DNA from: Desulfobacteraceae bacterium
Lineage (GTDB): Bacteria; Desulfobacterota; Desulfobacteria; Desulfobacterales; Desulfolunaceae
Reading direction: 5' to 3'
DNA length: 64,000 bases
Assembly: GCA_013619155.1 (NCBI GenBank)
Contig: JABXKT010000003.1
Location: 33,469 to 97,468, forward strand
Part shown: positions 27,379 through 36,855 of the stretch, one piece after another
Numbering within the stretch: the first letter of the stretch is position 1
How the letters are laid out: each line of letters begins with the position of its first letter
Program-made: the position numbers and the translations under genes
Notes under the pieces: model-generated
Seen by the model: only the letters and a program-made list of their open reading frames with translations
The model's database searches: none
Told to the model about the DNA's origin: nothing

Positions 27379-28449
27379 TTAGATCATCATATTGAAGAGA
27401 TAACCGACAAAGAGGATACCGGTGGCCACGACCCCTATAAAGACGGCGATCAACTTGGGCTTAAGCACCTTTCTCAAGATCACCATCTCCGGCAGTGAGA
27501 GGGCAATAACGCTCATCATAAAGGCCAAAACGGTGCCCAGGGCGGCCCCTTTTCCCAGGAGAGCCTCCACAACGGGGATGATACCGGCGGCATTGGAGTA
27601 CATGGGGACACCGATGATGACCGAAAGGGGCACCGACCACCAGGACCCTTTCCCCATGATGGCGGCCATAACACCCTCCGGTACAAAACCGTGGATGCCT
27701 GCACCCACGGCGATACCTAAGATCACATAGACCCAGACCCGGCCCATGATCTCCACCACCGCATCCCACCCGTATACGAGGCGATCCTTCCAGCTTAAAC
27801 GTTCCTCCTCCATGGCAAGGCTCGCAGATTGTGCCTCGGTCACCCACCCTTCGATCTCACCCTCGAGTTTCAAGCGTCCGATGATCCACCCGGCAAAAAT
27901 GGCGATAAAAAGACCAGTGCCCAGATAGATGGCTGCCACCTTCCACCCCAGAAGGCCGTAGAGCAAGCCTAGGGCGATTTCATTCACCATGGGCGCCGCA
28001 ATGAGAAAGGAGAAGGTCACCCCTAAAGGCACACCGGCCGTGACAAAACCGATAAAGAGGGGAACCGCCGAACAGGAGCAAAAAGGGGTGATAATACCCA
28101 ATATAGCTGCCAGGATATTTCCGGCAAACTCACTCCTCCCGGAGAGGAAGGCCCGGGTCTTTTCGGGGGTAAAAAAACTGCGGATAATGCCCACTCCAAA
28201 GACCACAATAAAGAGGAGCATGAGAACTTTGGGGGTATCATAGAGCAAAAACTCCACGGAGGCCCCGAGATGAGAGCCTTTCTCGATGGAGAGAAGCGTG
28301 TAGGTGGCCCACGAGGCAATGGCTGGCAATAGGTGATAGAGTGTCCACCATAGGTAAAGGGCCACAGCACCCAGAACCAGGGTTAAAAAAAATAAGAGAC
28401 CCGCCTTGTCTCCCTCATCATGGGTATCCATTATCGATTTTAATCTCAT
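27379..28449 (-). CDS. ArsP-type permease (DUF318 / PF03773)
   Basis: Inner-membrane permease of the two-part DUF318 family, which includes ArsP exporters of organoarsenicals. The motif PFCSCSAVPLFIGFVTAGVP in TM4 is the family marker, followed by FSFLIAAPMVNEIALG, and repeated later as GVPMYSNAAGIIPVVEALLG. About eight to ten helices in 356 residues. The ATG at 28449 has GGAGGTGTT before it and fixes the start. It faces an ArsR gene across 298 bases that hold two promoters, so metalloid control is likely but not shown. Confidence 0.88.
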   Translation of the reverse strand: MRLKSIMDTHDEGDKAGLLFFLTLVLGAVALYLWWTLYHLLPAIASWATYTLLSIEKGSHLGASVEFLLYDTPKVLMLLFIVVFGVGIIRSFFTPEKTRAFLSGRSEFAGNILAAILGIITPFCSCSAVPLFIGFVTAGVPLGVTFSFLIAAPMVNEIALGLLYGLLGWKVAAIYLGTGLFIAIFAGWIIGRLKLEGEIEGWVTEAQSASLAMEEERLSWKDRLVYGWDAVVEIMGRVWVYVILGIAVGAGIHGFVPEGVMAAIMGKGSWWSVPLSVIIGVPMYSNAAGIIPVVEALLGKGAALGTVLAFMMSVIALSLPEMVILRKVLKPKLIAVFIGVVATGILFVGYLFNMMI

Positions 28450-28577
28450 AACACCTCCGCGTGCCCCTTTTTGCCTGATCACGGCTCCAAAATAATTTGG
28501 GTACAAAAGAGACGATAACCATCATCCGCCATCTCTATAGTCCCATTCTCCCGGCTCTCATTATATAGCCAAATCGG

Positions 28578-28607
28578 AATATAGCGATACAGGCCCCCAT
28601 CTGTCAA
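28578..28607 (-). promoter_or_regulatory. candidate promoter of the arsP-type gene
   Basis: On the minus strand: TTGACA, an 18-base spacer, then TATATT. The -10 side overlaps ATATAGC, also present at the arsR promoter, so it may contain an ArsR operator. Confidence 0.6.
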
Positions 28608-28689
28608 TACGTTTTTCTGCCCACAACCGCTCCCCACCATAGTTCATAGGCCCCTTACCTGACCCCCTCAGGGCAACCATCACGCCACC

Positions 28690-28716
28690 TTGACAAAGAG
28701 AAAGGGGGCATATAGC
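28690..28716 (+). promoter_or_regulatory. candidate promoter of arsR
   Basis: TTGACA, a 15-base spacer, then TATAGC (or 16 bases to ATAGCA), 32 bases before the arsR ATG. ATATAGC here repeats the one in the divergent promoter. Confidence 0.55.
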
Positions 28717-28747
28717 ATTCCCAAAAAACGATTTATAGGAGCGATGA

Positions 28748-29092
28748 ATGAAAGAGTTGGTAAAGGTCATGAAGGCGGCTTCAGATCCCGTGCGCATCAA
28801 GATACTCAAGATATTGGAACAAAAAGTGATGTGTGTCTGTGAAATCCACACCATCCTTGGCATCGCCCAATCCTCGACAAGCAAGCACCTGAGAATTCTT
28901 GAGGAGGCAGGCCTTGTCAGCACATACAGAGAAGGACTCTGGGTTAACGCCACCCTGGCCAACGGAGGCCAGAGCCCCTATGCATCCAATCTCCTGGGAA
29001 ATCTCAGGCACTGGATTAACGAGGACGCCGAGATACTGAGCCTCACGGAGAAGCTACCGGATATCCAGCGGGAGACGATCTGTAAAAAGTGA
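28748..29092 (+). CDS. arsR: ArsR/SmtB family metalloregulator
   Basis: Winged-helix repressor of 114 residues. The helix-turn-helix spans ILGIAQSSTSKHLRILEEAG. The metal site KVMCVCEIHTIL (CxC just before the recognition helix) is the arsenic type-1 site, with two of the usual three Cys in place. The C-terminal 40 residues are longer than most ArsR proteins. It is divergent from the ArsP-type permease and likely represses it and itself, releasing DNA on arsenite or antimonite binding; inferred. Confidence 0.92.
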   Translation: MKELVKVMKAASDPVRIKILKILEQKVMCVCEIHTILGIAQSSTSKHLRILEEAGLVSTYREGLWVNATLANGGQSPYASNLLGNLRHWINEDAEILSLTEKLPDIQRETICKK

Positions 29093-29150
29093 AGGAAAAA
29101 GAAGGAGGGGCCCTGCGGCCACATCGCCGGAGGCAATCTGGCGAACATAT

Positions 29151-29282
29151 CGCCTCGGTTGGCCCTGCCGGGAACCAACCTTTTACAAAAGGTTGCCAAA
29201 TAGGATTTAATAGTGACCATGAGGGACCAAAGGCCCGTCATGGTCACTAACCTGGTGGCCCTTTTTCTGGTTACGTTCACCA
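29151..29282 (+). repeat. R1 three-hairpin repeat, copy C (short-form hairpin 1, no hairpin 3)
   Basis: Left arm CGCCTCGGTTGGCC, short hairpin 1 AACCTTTTACAAAAGGTT, then GTGACCATGAGGGACC / GGCCCGTCATGGTCAC (29213-29247; two unpaired changes) with AAA loop. The third hairpin is deleted, but the flank CTTTTTCTGGTTACGTT is shared with copy B. It separates arsR from the convergent pyruvate-kinase-domain gene. Confidence 0.86.
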
Positions 29283-29312
29283 TAAAAAGGATAAATCACG
29301 CGGGAAATACCT

Positions 29313-29864
29313 TTAAGGCATGGGCTTGCAGAGTATCTCACGAATCTTTAAGGCAAAGAAATCACCGGTATTCACGGCATTGAGAACGACGGCGGTATCG
29401 GCACCGGCCCCCGTCCCTCCCACGCAGAGAACCGCCTCACCCGTGGTGATGAGGCCAGCATCGGCCGCCATGAGGCTCACCTCCACGGCCACCTTGACCC
29501 CCACCCCGAAGAGCTTCAAGGTCTCGGCGATCACCTCATCCACCTGAAAGGTGTCAAACCGGTGACGTACAGCACGGCCGATACCATAAAAAGGGTGACC
29601 GGAGGTGAGTACCGTCACCCCTGAGGCCTCCAACGCCGCCCGCTTGTCGCTGGAAAGCTTCTGGATGTTGGCCTCCTTAATGCCTGTAAAATGGGTAACG
29701 GCGACGATATTAAACCCTGTAAGAATCTCGGCCGCCCGCTCTGCGGTGGCACCACGGGTCGTAGCCAGGACGCAGGTATGAATGCCCAAGGCCTCCCCCC
29801 GCTCTTTCACACATCGTAAGACATCGTCGGTATTGCTCTTTCCCGGTGTTTCAAAAAATATCAT
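29313..29864 (-). CDS. free-standing pyruvate kinase C-terminal (alpha/beta) domain
   Basis: 183 residues matching only the allosteric C-terminal domain of pyruvate kinase (PF02887): TPGKSNTDDVLRCVKERGEA, VLATTRGATAERAAEILTGF, NIVAVTHFTG and the final GTGAGADTAVVLNAVNTGDF. The catalytic barrel is absent, so it cannot be a pyruvate kinase. The RGATA loop suggests a phosphate/nucleotide ligand site. Alone-standing copies occur in archaea and Desulfobacterota, function unknown. It lies 91 bases downstream of a PLP decarboxylase gene on the same strand, with a hairpin in the gap. Confidence 0.85.
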   Translation of the reverse strand: MIFFETPGKSNTDDVLRCVKERGEALGIHTCVLATTRGATAERAAEILTGFNIVAVTHFTGIKEANIQKLSSDKRAALEASGVTVLTSGHPFYGIGRAVRHRFDTFQVDEVIAETLKLFGVGVKVAVEVSLMAADAGLITTGEAVLCVGGTGAGADTAVVLNAVNTGDFFALKIREILCKPMP

Positions 29865-29890
29865 CTCATCTCAACTTTAAAAAAGGTTCG

Positions 29891-29918
29891 TCACGTGCCC
29901 CCATGGCACGTCGATTTT
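29891..29918. other. hairpin between decarboxylase and pyruvate-kinase-domain genes
   Basis: ACGTGCC and GGCACGT pair around CCCAT. A T8 run follows on the plus strand, but the flanking genes read the other way, so its role is unclear. Confidence 0.45.
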
Positions 29919-29955
29919 TTTTCAAGTGAACTGGACGCAGGCCCTTTTGCCCACG

Positions 29956-31641
29956 TTAGCCCTTCCCTACCCGGCATCGCCCCTTCTTAGGTATGGCACC
30001 CTCGCACCAGTCTGCGTAGAGGGCCTCTTGCTCATCTAAAATATCACGCAATATATCTAAGGTGGTCAACGGATTCATGAGAACACTGCGAAGCACCACC
30101 ACCTTTCCGGTGGGGGACCCCGGAAACACCGTCTCCAGTTCGAGGACGGTACGGGAGACGAAACTATTGCCCGCCTCCCGCTGCTCCTGCTGAAGGGTCC
30201 GGTTCACCTCATTCAAATGGTCATTAAGCGCTAAGATCCGTTCTGGGGAGGCCGTGGCCAGCTCCTCCCGCATGGCACGGGGGCAGATACGGTAGGTGAG
30301 GATATTCAGCTCCGGGGCCGTCACCAGTTGGAAGAGGTCCCGTCCTTGAATCTCTTCGGCAAAGTCTCGGGCCAGCTCGATGCCATGGTCGATGAGCATG
30401 CCGTAGCCACGACTGCCCATGATTTTAAAGGCGCTATCGAGAATCAGACAGTTGGCCTCACGGGAACCGGCCAGGGTCTTGCTGCCCAGATCCACGCTCC
30501 CCTTTCGAATAATATAGTTGGCATTGTAGGCCACGGCATCGAGACTGGTGGGATCTTTAAAAAAAATCATGCCACAGCTCATGGGCATATAGAACTGTTT
30601 GTGGCCATCCATGGCCACGGAATCCGCCCCATCGATGCCGTCAAGGAGGGGGGCATACGTCTCAGACATGAGGGTGGGTCCACCCCAGGCGGCATCGGCA
30701 TGGAGAAAGATCCCCTCTTGGCGACAGATGGCTCCGATCTCATCGAGACGATCCACGTTACCGGTCTCTGTGGTCCCCACCACCGCCACCACGGCCATCA
30801 CCTTGACTCGCCCCTCTTTTTTGAACCCATCGATCATCTCGGCCAGACAATCCACCCGCATATGATTGGTGCCATCGACGGGCACCGAAATAATATTGGC
30901 GTTACCGATCCCCAAAATCCCACCGCACTTCCGAAGGGAGTAGTGGCAGCGACGGGAGACGAGCACCACACACCGATCGATGCCATGGGCCGCATAGGCG
31001 GCAGCCAGCCCTTCGGATTCCACCCCTTTAAAGGTACCACAGGGGCCCAGGGCTTTATTTCGTGCCACCCAAAGGGCCGTTAGATTTGCCGTGGTGCCCC
31101 CTTCGGTGAAGGAGCCCAGGGAGGTGTGGGTATTCTGTACATGTTCCCGATAAAAGGCCTCATCATTTCCGTAGATCAAACGATGCACCTTGGCCATCAC
31201 CTGCTTCTCCAGGACGGAGAGCAGTTTGGAGGTTTCAAGTTTGACCACATTCTGATTCAAGGCGGCGACAATGGCCTTTAGATGCACCATAAAATAGGGA
31301 ATGGCCGCCGTCATATGCCCCACAAAATAGGGGGAGGCCACATTAACGGCATGGGGCGCAATCTCTTGAAACACATCGGTGATCACATCGGCCAGCCGCT
31401 TCTCAGGCTCACGATTTAAGACGGTATCGGTACATCGATCCGAGATCTTCTTTAAACTCACCGCCTCGGTAATCCCCACATTCTGAATCAAAAAATCATG
31501 GAGTTCAAAGAGGATCTGCCGCATATGGTGAACCAAAACGGCCCGCGTTGCCTCATCTTCTGGACAGGTAAATACCTGAATCAGATTGCTCCACTCCCCT
31601 TTCACCCCATCACCTCTTCCTGAATCCATCGCTTCTCTCAT
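29956..31641 (-). CDS. panP: PLP-dependent decarboxylase, PanP-like aspartate 1-decarboxylase
   Basis: Group II PLP decarboxylase of 561 residues. The cofactor Lys is in VAMDGHKQFYMPMSCGMIFF, with HADAAWGGPTL before it; SFTEGGTTANLTALWVARNK matches the substrate loop region. The early FVGHMTAAIPYFMVHLKAIV strongly recalls the PanP family of Vibrio and relatives, which makes beta-alanine for pantothenate where pyruvoyl PanD is missing. Glutamate decarboxylation cannot be ruled out. Start unsure between ATG 31641 and ATG 31629; GGGAAGG lies 2 and 14 bases ahead. A pyruvate kinase domain gene follows. Confidence 0.82.
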   Translation of the reverse strand: MREAMDSGRGDGVKGEWSNLIQVFTCPEDEATRAVLVHHMRQILFELHDFLIQNVGITEAVSLKKISDRCTDTVLNREPEKRLADVITDVFQEIAPHAVNVASPYFVGHMTAAIPYFMVHLKAIVAALNQNVVKLETSKLLSVLEKQVMAKVHRLIYGNDEAFYREHVQNTHTSLGSFTEGGTTANLTALWVARNKALGPCGTFKGVESEGLAAAYAAHGIDRCVVLVSRRCHYSLRKCGGILGIGNANIISVPVDGTNHMRVDCLAEMIDGFKKEGRVKVMAVVAVVGTTETGNVDRLDEIGAICRQEGIFLHADAAWGGPTLMSETYAPLLDGIDGADSVAMDGHKQFYMPMSCGMIFFKDPTSLDAVAYNANYIIRKGSVDLGSKTLAGSREANCLILDSAFKIMGSRGYGMLIDHGIELARDFAEEIQGRDLFQLVTAPELNILTYRICPRAMREELATASPERILALNDHLNEVNRTLQQEQREAGNSFVSRTVLELETVFPGSPTGKVVVLRSVLMNPLTTLDILRDILDEQEALYADWCEGAIPKKGRCRVGKG

Positions 31642-32167
31642 CTCCCTTCCCGCATCCAGAGTCTATCCATATCCTGCCATAAGGCGCGTATATATCCCTT
31701 TTTCCGAGAAATAACAACGACAAGCCTCAAAATATGGTGACAAATCACAGAGAAGGCGGCGATGACGCGGGAAGATTCACCCAGAGAGATGAGTACCCCC
31801 GTCAAAAGAGGCGCTCCCCCACGAGAGGCCCCCTTCCCACGCCCCGGGCACATCGACACCTAATCACCATAGATGTGATACCCACCGCCCCGTCACCCAC
31901 CGGAGAGATCTCCCTTATTCGGCACGCCTCGCCTAAAATATCTGAATATCGGAACAATCCCCCCCTCTTTCTTGACAACCTTCCCATTATAGCCTAAATT
32001 TTGCTGTCTTATCACGGCATCCATCGGCGAGAACCGTCCCCATCGCCTCCCAAAGCCGCTGTGCATCGGATTGTCATGATGGTTCCGCGGCCTCTCTATC
32101 AGTCAGCCTTAGGGCCCAAGAGGGCAAAACCGCCCACTTTTTTCATCGTAAGGATCTGTATTCAGAC
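31642..32167. other. divergent intergenic region upstream of the GerMN gene
   Basis: 526 bases without a credible gene. One sigma70-like promoter (31972-32000) points at the GerMN gene. Nothing else recognised. Confidence 0.5.
31972..32000 (+). promoter_or_regulatory. candidate sigma70 promoter for the GerMN gene
   Basis: TTGACA, a 17-base spacer, then TAAATT. It would give a leader of about 160 bases. Confidence 0.5.
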
Positions 32168-32743
32168 ATGACTGAAAACGGCAAAGGACAAACCCGGGTA
32201 TTTATGGCCGCCGCAGCGGCCACTCTGGTGGTTGTCGCCATCGTCTCCCTTCTCATGAAGTCTGACGCCGCCATACCTGAAGCGCCTGCCATACCTGTGA
32301 GTACCCTCGCCTCCAACCGCATCGAAGAGGAGAGTATCTTCCTCTACTTCACGGATCAGGGGGGACGTTTCCTGACCTCTGAGGATCGAACCATCTCCAC
32401 GGCCAAGGATCCCTGGCAACTGAGTCGCAAAATTATTCATAGCCTCATCGAAGGACCGGAGAGCGGCCACACACGAACGCTCCCCCCCACCACCCGTCTA
32501 CGGGCCATCTATATGACGGACCCCAAGGTAGCGGTGGTGGACTTCTCCCAGGAGGTCCGGGGGATACCCCAGGGCACGTCGGCAGAGTGTCTCGCCATCT
32601 ACTCGGTGGTAAACTCCCTGGCCGTCAACATCCCGGAGATTGATGCCGTGCACATCCTCATCGAGGGAAATCCGGCCGAGACCCTGTCCGGCCACATCGA
32701 CATCTCAGAACCCCTGAAGCCCGACATGCATCTGGTACGGTAA
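32168..32743 (+). CDS. GerMN-domain envelope protein
   Basis: 191-residue protein with one N-terminal membrane segment (VFMAAAAATLVVVAIVSLLM) and a C-terminal GerMN domain (about 50-185), seen in LSRKIIHSLIEGPES and VAVVDFSQEVRGIPQGTSAE, ECLAIYSVVNSLAVNIPEID. GerMN domains sit on the outer face of the membrane in many Desulfobacterota and bind unknown ligands, often cell-wall related. AAGGA lies 13 bases before the ATG. fusA follows after 278 bases with a large hairpin between. Confidence 0.85.
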   Translation: MTENGKGQTRVFMAAAAATLVVVAIVSLLMKSDAAIPEAPAIPVSTLASNRIEEESIFLYFTDQGGRFLTSEDRTISTAKDPWQLSRKIIHSLIEGPESGHTRTLPPTTRLRAIYMTDPKVAVVDFSQEVRGIPQGTSAECLAIYSVVNSLAVNIPEIDAVHILIEGNPAETLSGHIDISEPLKPDMHLVR

Positions 32744-32928
32744 AAAAGTAAAAAAAGAGGGGGGAAGGAGAGGCACCCAGGGCACCAAAAAAAGGAAATG
32801 ATCAGCGAAAAAGCCCAGACATATAAGGCCACGCTGTGACAAAATAGAGCTTATCGATAGATTTTAGGGTGGTCTACCACCTTACTTACACCAAAAAATT
32901 CGCAAAAGAGTCCGGCACCTAAGCAGTG

Positions 32929-32982
32929 CCCCTTGCCGCGACACGTTCGGCCCCACGGAATCGAACGTGTCGCGGCAAGGGG
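32929..32982 (+). promoter_or_regulatory. 21-bp perfect hairpin in the fusA leader
   Basis: The arm at 32929-32949 and the arm at 32962-32982 (its exact reverse complement; inner ends ACACGTTCG / CGAACGTGT) flank a 12-base loop. Outside it AAAAGAG (32904-32910) and CTCTTTT can extend the stem. The second arm ends 39 bases before the fusA start, so it may act as an attenuator or protein-binding site. Confidence 0.82.
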
Positions 32983-33021
32983 AGGGGCTCTTTTCGACGT
33001 CACCAGGAAAAGCACGCAGAC

Positions 33022-35061
33022 ATGAAACAGACAAAGATCGAGCAGATACGAAATATTGGCATCATGGCCCACATCGATGCGGGCAAGACCACCGTCACCG
33101 AACGCATCCTCTACTACACCGGACGCTCCCACAAGATCGGAGAGGTCCATGATGGTGAAGCGACCATGGACTGGATGACCGATGAGCAGGAACGCGGCAT
33201 CACCATTACCTCTGCGGTCACCACCTGCCATTGGAATAAAAAGCAGATCCAGATCATCGATACCCCGGGCCATGTGGACTTTACCATCGAGGTGGAGCGC
33301 TCCTTACGCGTCTTAGACGGGGCCATCGGCGTCTTCTGTGCCGTGGGCGGGGTACAGCCCCAATCCGAGACGGTGTGGCGTCAGGCCGACAAGTACAAGG
33401 TGCCTCGCATCGCATTCATCAACAAACTCGACCGCACCGGTGCCAACTTCTTTACGGCGGTAACCGCCATCCGTGAGAAACTGGGGGCCAACCCCGTACC
33501 CGTTCAGATCCCCGTAGGGGCCGAGGATGAATTTCTTGGCGTCATCAATCTCATCACCATGGAGATGATCGCCTGGAACGACGAATCCCTGGGGGCCGAA
33601 TACGAAACAGGGCCCATCCCCGAATCCATGATGGACGAGGCAGAGACATGGCGCGATGCCATGATCGAAGCCCTCTCAGATGTGGATGAGGCGATCATGG
33701 AGGCCTACCTCGCCGAGGAACCGGTCACCAACGAGCAGATCACGACGGCCCTGCGAAAGGGGACCATCGATCTCTCCATCGTTCCCGTGCTGTGTGGCAC
33801 CGCCCTGCGCAACAAGGGAATCCAACCCCTTCTAAACGCCATCTGTGACTATCTACCCAGCCCCATCGATATTGACTCGGCCCACGGCATTGACCCCAAG
33901 ACCGGGGAGGCCATCACCTTCGAACAGCGTGCCAAAGAGCCCCTCTCCGCCCTCGTCTTCAAGGTCTCCATGATCGAGGGACGAAAGCTCTCCTTTGCGA
34001 GAATCTACAGCGGAAAACTCATCGCAGGCAGCGAGGTATACAACCCCCTCTTAGAGAAAAAAGAGAAGTTGTCCCGCATCCTTCAGATGCACGCCAACCG
34101 AAAAGAGCGGGTAGAGGAGGCAGGGCCCGGAAGCATCGTGGGGATCGTCGGACTTAAAGACACCTCCACGGGGGACACCCTCTGCACCATGGATCATCCG
34201 GTGATTCTGGAGCGCATCGACACCTACGAGCCTGTCATCTCCATCGCCGTGGAGCCCAAGACCCATGCAGATCAGGACAAACTTGAAGAGGTCTTGAAAA
34301 AATTTACCACCGAAGATCCGACCCTCAAGGTGCGTACCGATGAAGACACCGGCCAGACCATTCTCTCCGGCATGGGTGAACTTCACTTAGAGATCATCAT
34401 CAGCCGCATGCAGCGCGAATTTCACACCGACGTCAACGTGGGCAAACCCCAGGTGGTCTACCGGGAGAGCATCGCCGAAAAAACCAAGGGCACGGGCACC
34501 TTCGACCGGGAGATGGCGGGACAGACCCACTTCGGCAAGGTCTCCATCGCCCTCACCCCCATGGGACTGGGGGAGGGCAACCGCTTTGTCTCGGCCCTTG
34601 CCGAAGAGGCCCTGCCCGCAAACCACCTGGCCGCCATCGAAAAAGGGGTCATGGATGCCCTGGACAGCGGTACCCTTCTCGGGTACCCCGTTGTGGATGT
34701 GGAAGCCACGGTCACCGAAATCGGAACCCGGGAAGGTCAGAGTACCGATCTGGCCTTCTCCATCAGCGCCTCCATGGCCATGCGCGAGGCCCTCTCAAAT
34801 GGTGCCCCCTTCCTCCTGGAGCCCATGATGGCCGTAGAGGTCTTTGTCCCCGATGACTTCATGGGTGAGGTGATCGGGGATCTCAACTCCCGGGGTGGAA
34901 AAATCGAGGCCATCAACCCCAACGCCGGTATCCAGGAGATCCACGCCGCCGTACCCCTCTCACGGATGTTCGGCTACTCCACCTCCATTCGCTCCGCCAC
35001 CCAGGGACGCGGGAACTTCACCATGAAGTTCTCCCACTTCGATCGCGCCGCGGATAAATAG
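33022..35061 (+). CDS. fusA: translation elongation factor G (stand-alone copy)
   Basis: GTPase that drives translocation of tRNA and mRNA. GTP motifs: [38 protein letters not shown] and [12 protein letters not shown]; domain IV has [17 protein letters not shown] near 450, and domain V ends [18 protein letters not shown]. 679 residues. Start at 33022 ([12 protein letters not shown]), with AGGAAAA before it; 32 further codons upstream are open but lie in the hairpin. It is not in the str operon, so it may be a second EF-G; whether another copy exists cannot be told from here. Confidence 0.95.
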   Translation: MKQTKIEQIRNIGIMAHIDAGKTTVTERILYYTGRSHKIGEVHDGEATMDWMTDEQERGITITSAVTTCHWNKKQIQIIDTPGHVDFTIEVERSLRVLDGAIGVFCAVGGVQPQSETVWRQADKYKVPRIAFINKLDRTGANFFTAVTAIREKLGANPVPVQIPVGAEDEFLGVINLITMEMIAWNDESLGAEYETGPIPESMMDEAETWRDAMIEALSDVDEAIMEAYLAEEPVTNEQITTALRKGTIDLSIVPVLCGTALRNKGIQPLLNAICDYLPSPIDIDSAHGIDPKTGEAITFEQRAKEPLSALVFKVSMIEGRKLSFARIYSGKLIAGSEVYNPLLEKKEKLSRILQMHANRKERVEEAGPGSIVGIVGLKDTSTGDTLCTMDHPVILERIDTYEPVISIAVEPKTHADQDKLEEVLKKFTTEDPTLKVRTDEDTGQTILSGMGELHLEIIISRMQREFHTDVNVGKPQVVYRESIAEKTKGTGTFDREMAGQTHFGKVSIALTPMGLGEGNRFVSALAEEALPANHLAAIEKGVMDALDSGTLLGYPVVDVEATVTEIGTREGQSTDLAFSISASMAMREALSNGAPFLLEPMMAVEVFVPDDFMGEVIGDLNSRGGKIEAINPNAGIQEIHAAVPLSRMFGYSTSIRSATQGRGNFTMKFSHFDRAADK

Positions 35062-35096
35062 ATAAGGCGGGGCACCCCCTCACCGCCTTAAAATAC

Positions 35097-35133
35097 AAGG
35101 GGCCGCTCTCCCAAAATGGAGAGCGGCCCCCTT
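35097..35133. terminator. convergent terminator between fusA and the M48 protease gene
   Basis: AAGGGGCCGCTCTCC pairs with GGAGAGCGGCCCCCTT (one bulge) around CAAAAT. No long U-run; shared by both genes. Confidence 0.78.
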
Positions 35134-35163
35134 ACGAATAAAACCCACACCCTACGGCTCATA

Positions 35164-36630
35164 TCAAAAAAAAGCCCACCCCGTCTTCCCGTCACCCGAC
35201 TCCTCTTTCTCGGCCTCTCTCGCCGCCCCCTTCTTCCCGCGTATCTCCTTTAAAATCGTCGCCACCTCCTTTCGAGTGACCGCATCCGGTGCCATCTTTC
35301 TGGCACGTGTCAGCTGAAAAACCGCATTGCGAAGATCCCCGACCCCCCGATAAAAAAGGCCCAGGTGGTAATACGAGTCAAAGGGTTTTCCCAGTTTGGA
35401 AAAGGCGTTCCCGAGGGCATAGTGGGCCTGGACACCGGGACCATAATCTTGCACCAGAGGTGTCAGACGGTTCACCGCCGCATCGTAGCGCCCCTCTTTA
35501 ATAAAGAGGCGGCCCAGCAAGAGGTTCCCCTCAAAATCTTCAGGATCCATACTCATCACCCCCTCGAGGAGGGGGCGTGCCGCCGTGTATTTTCCCTGGT
35601 TAAAATAGATCTGCCCCAAGCCTTTCAAGGCATCGACATCGAAGGCTCTCTTGGCCAAGACATTCCGCATATGGATGGCCGCCGCCTCATAATCGCCCTT
35701 CCGGTCCATGAGAAGCCCCAATCCGTACTCGGTATATAAGGGGACCTCCCCCTTCTCAAGGGCCAGATTCAGCTGCCTCTCGGCCACATCCACCGGGGTG
35801 TAAAGGGCCGTTAAGCGGGCCTTCGCCTTTAAAAAGGGGGCAGAATCGATCACCTTTCTCCGGGCGGCAATCTCCTCTTTATGGGCATCGATCCAGTTAC
35901 TAATATAGACGATACGCGCCTCGAGGGCGGGGTGGGTGGTGAGGTAGGTGGGTATCTCGCTGGGCCCGAACCACTGCTTACCACGAAGGGTCTGAAGGGC
36001 TGAAAGCATATCTTCTCCGCCGTATCCCGCCGCCATCATATAACTCATCCCCACCTGATCGGCCTGCATCTCATCGTCTCGACTGTAGGAGAGCGCCGCC
36101 GTCTGAGATCCGGCAAGAGACCCCATGGTGAGGGCCCCTCCTGCGGTGACATTGCCCGATATCCCAAGCAAAATACCCGCGGCTACCCCGGCCAGGGTGC
36201 CCGCCCCGATCTTCTTGGAACGTTCGATACGATCGGAGATATGGCGACTGTGCACATGGGAGATCTCATGGGCGATGATCCCTGCCAGGGCCTCTTCATT
36301 GGGCAGGGCCTTTAAGAGCCCGCTATTGATAAAGACATGCCCCCCCGGCCCGGCAAAGGCATTAAAGACGTCACTGTCCACCACATAAAAATGATACCCG
36401 AAGGGGGGTGCGGGAAAGGCCGATAAGATGCGCTCTCCCAGAGCCTTAATATAGGTATTCACCCCAGGATCATCGATAATACGATACCTGGATCGCACCA
36501 TGCGGATAAACTCGGCCGCCACCTCATTCTCCTCTCGGATAGTGATGGCCGAGGCGGCCTGGCCGAAAAAAAAGATAAACCCCATCGCCATACAGACGGT
36601 CCTAAAAAATACCTGCCCTCTTTTTACCAT
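35164..36630 (-). CDS. M48 metalloprotease with TPR repeats (BepA-like)
   Basis: Periplasmic zinc protease of outer-membrane quality control. Signal peptide at 1-30 (VFFRTVCMAMGFIFFFGQAASA). Protease domain about 60-270 with zinc motif AGIIAHEISHVHSRH, the second ligand region SRDDEMQADQVGMSYM, and THPALEARI. From 285 to 470 there are at least five TPR units (ALKGLGQIYFNQGKYTAARP, ALGNAFSKLGKPFDSYYHLG). 488 residues, like BepA. GAGGTTTGC precedes the ATG. It converges on fusA. BepA-type enzymes degrade stalled LptD and BAM substrates; its target here is inferred. Confidence 0.93.
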   Translation of the reverse strand: MVKRGQVFFRTVCMAMGFIFFFGQAASAITIREENEVAAEFIRMVRSRYRIIDDPGVNTYIKALGERILSAFPAPPFGYHFYVVDSDVFNAFAGPGGHVFINSGLLKALPNEEALAGIIAHEISHVHSRHISDRIERSKKIGAGTLAGVAAGILLGISGNVTAGGALTMGSLAGSQTAALSYSRDDEMQADQVGMSYMMAAGYGGEDMLSALQTLRGKQWFGPSEIPTYLTTHPALEARIVYISNWIDAHKEEIAARRKVIDSAPFLKAKARLTALYTPVDVAERQLNLALEKGEVPLYTEYGLGLLMDRKGDYEAAAIHMRNVLAKRAFDVDALKGLGQIYFNQGKYTAARPLLEGVMSMDPEDFEGNLLLGRLFIKEGRYDAAVNRLTPLVQDYGPGVQAHYALGNAFSKLGKPFDSYYHLGLFYRGVGDLRNAVFQLTRARKMAPDAVTRKEVATILKEIRGKKGAAREAEKEESGDGKTGWAFF

Positions 36631-36855
36631 GCAAACCTCACCCTAAGGGTCTCTATCGAAGCCACGCTCACTGCCCGGCATCCCTGAATTGTAGCATACC
36701 CGTTACAAGACCTATCCATCATTTTATACAAATCACCCGCCGAGGGAGGCCTCAAAAAAAAGAGATAAGAGACCCAATATAAAGTCATTTTTAGTCCCCT
36801 AGTTTTTTACTCATCCCCTTTGCAAAACCCCTTTTTTATGCTAATCTTGTCGACC

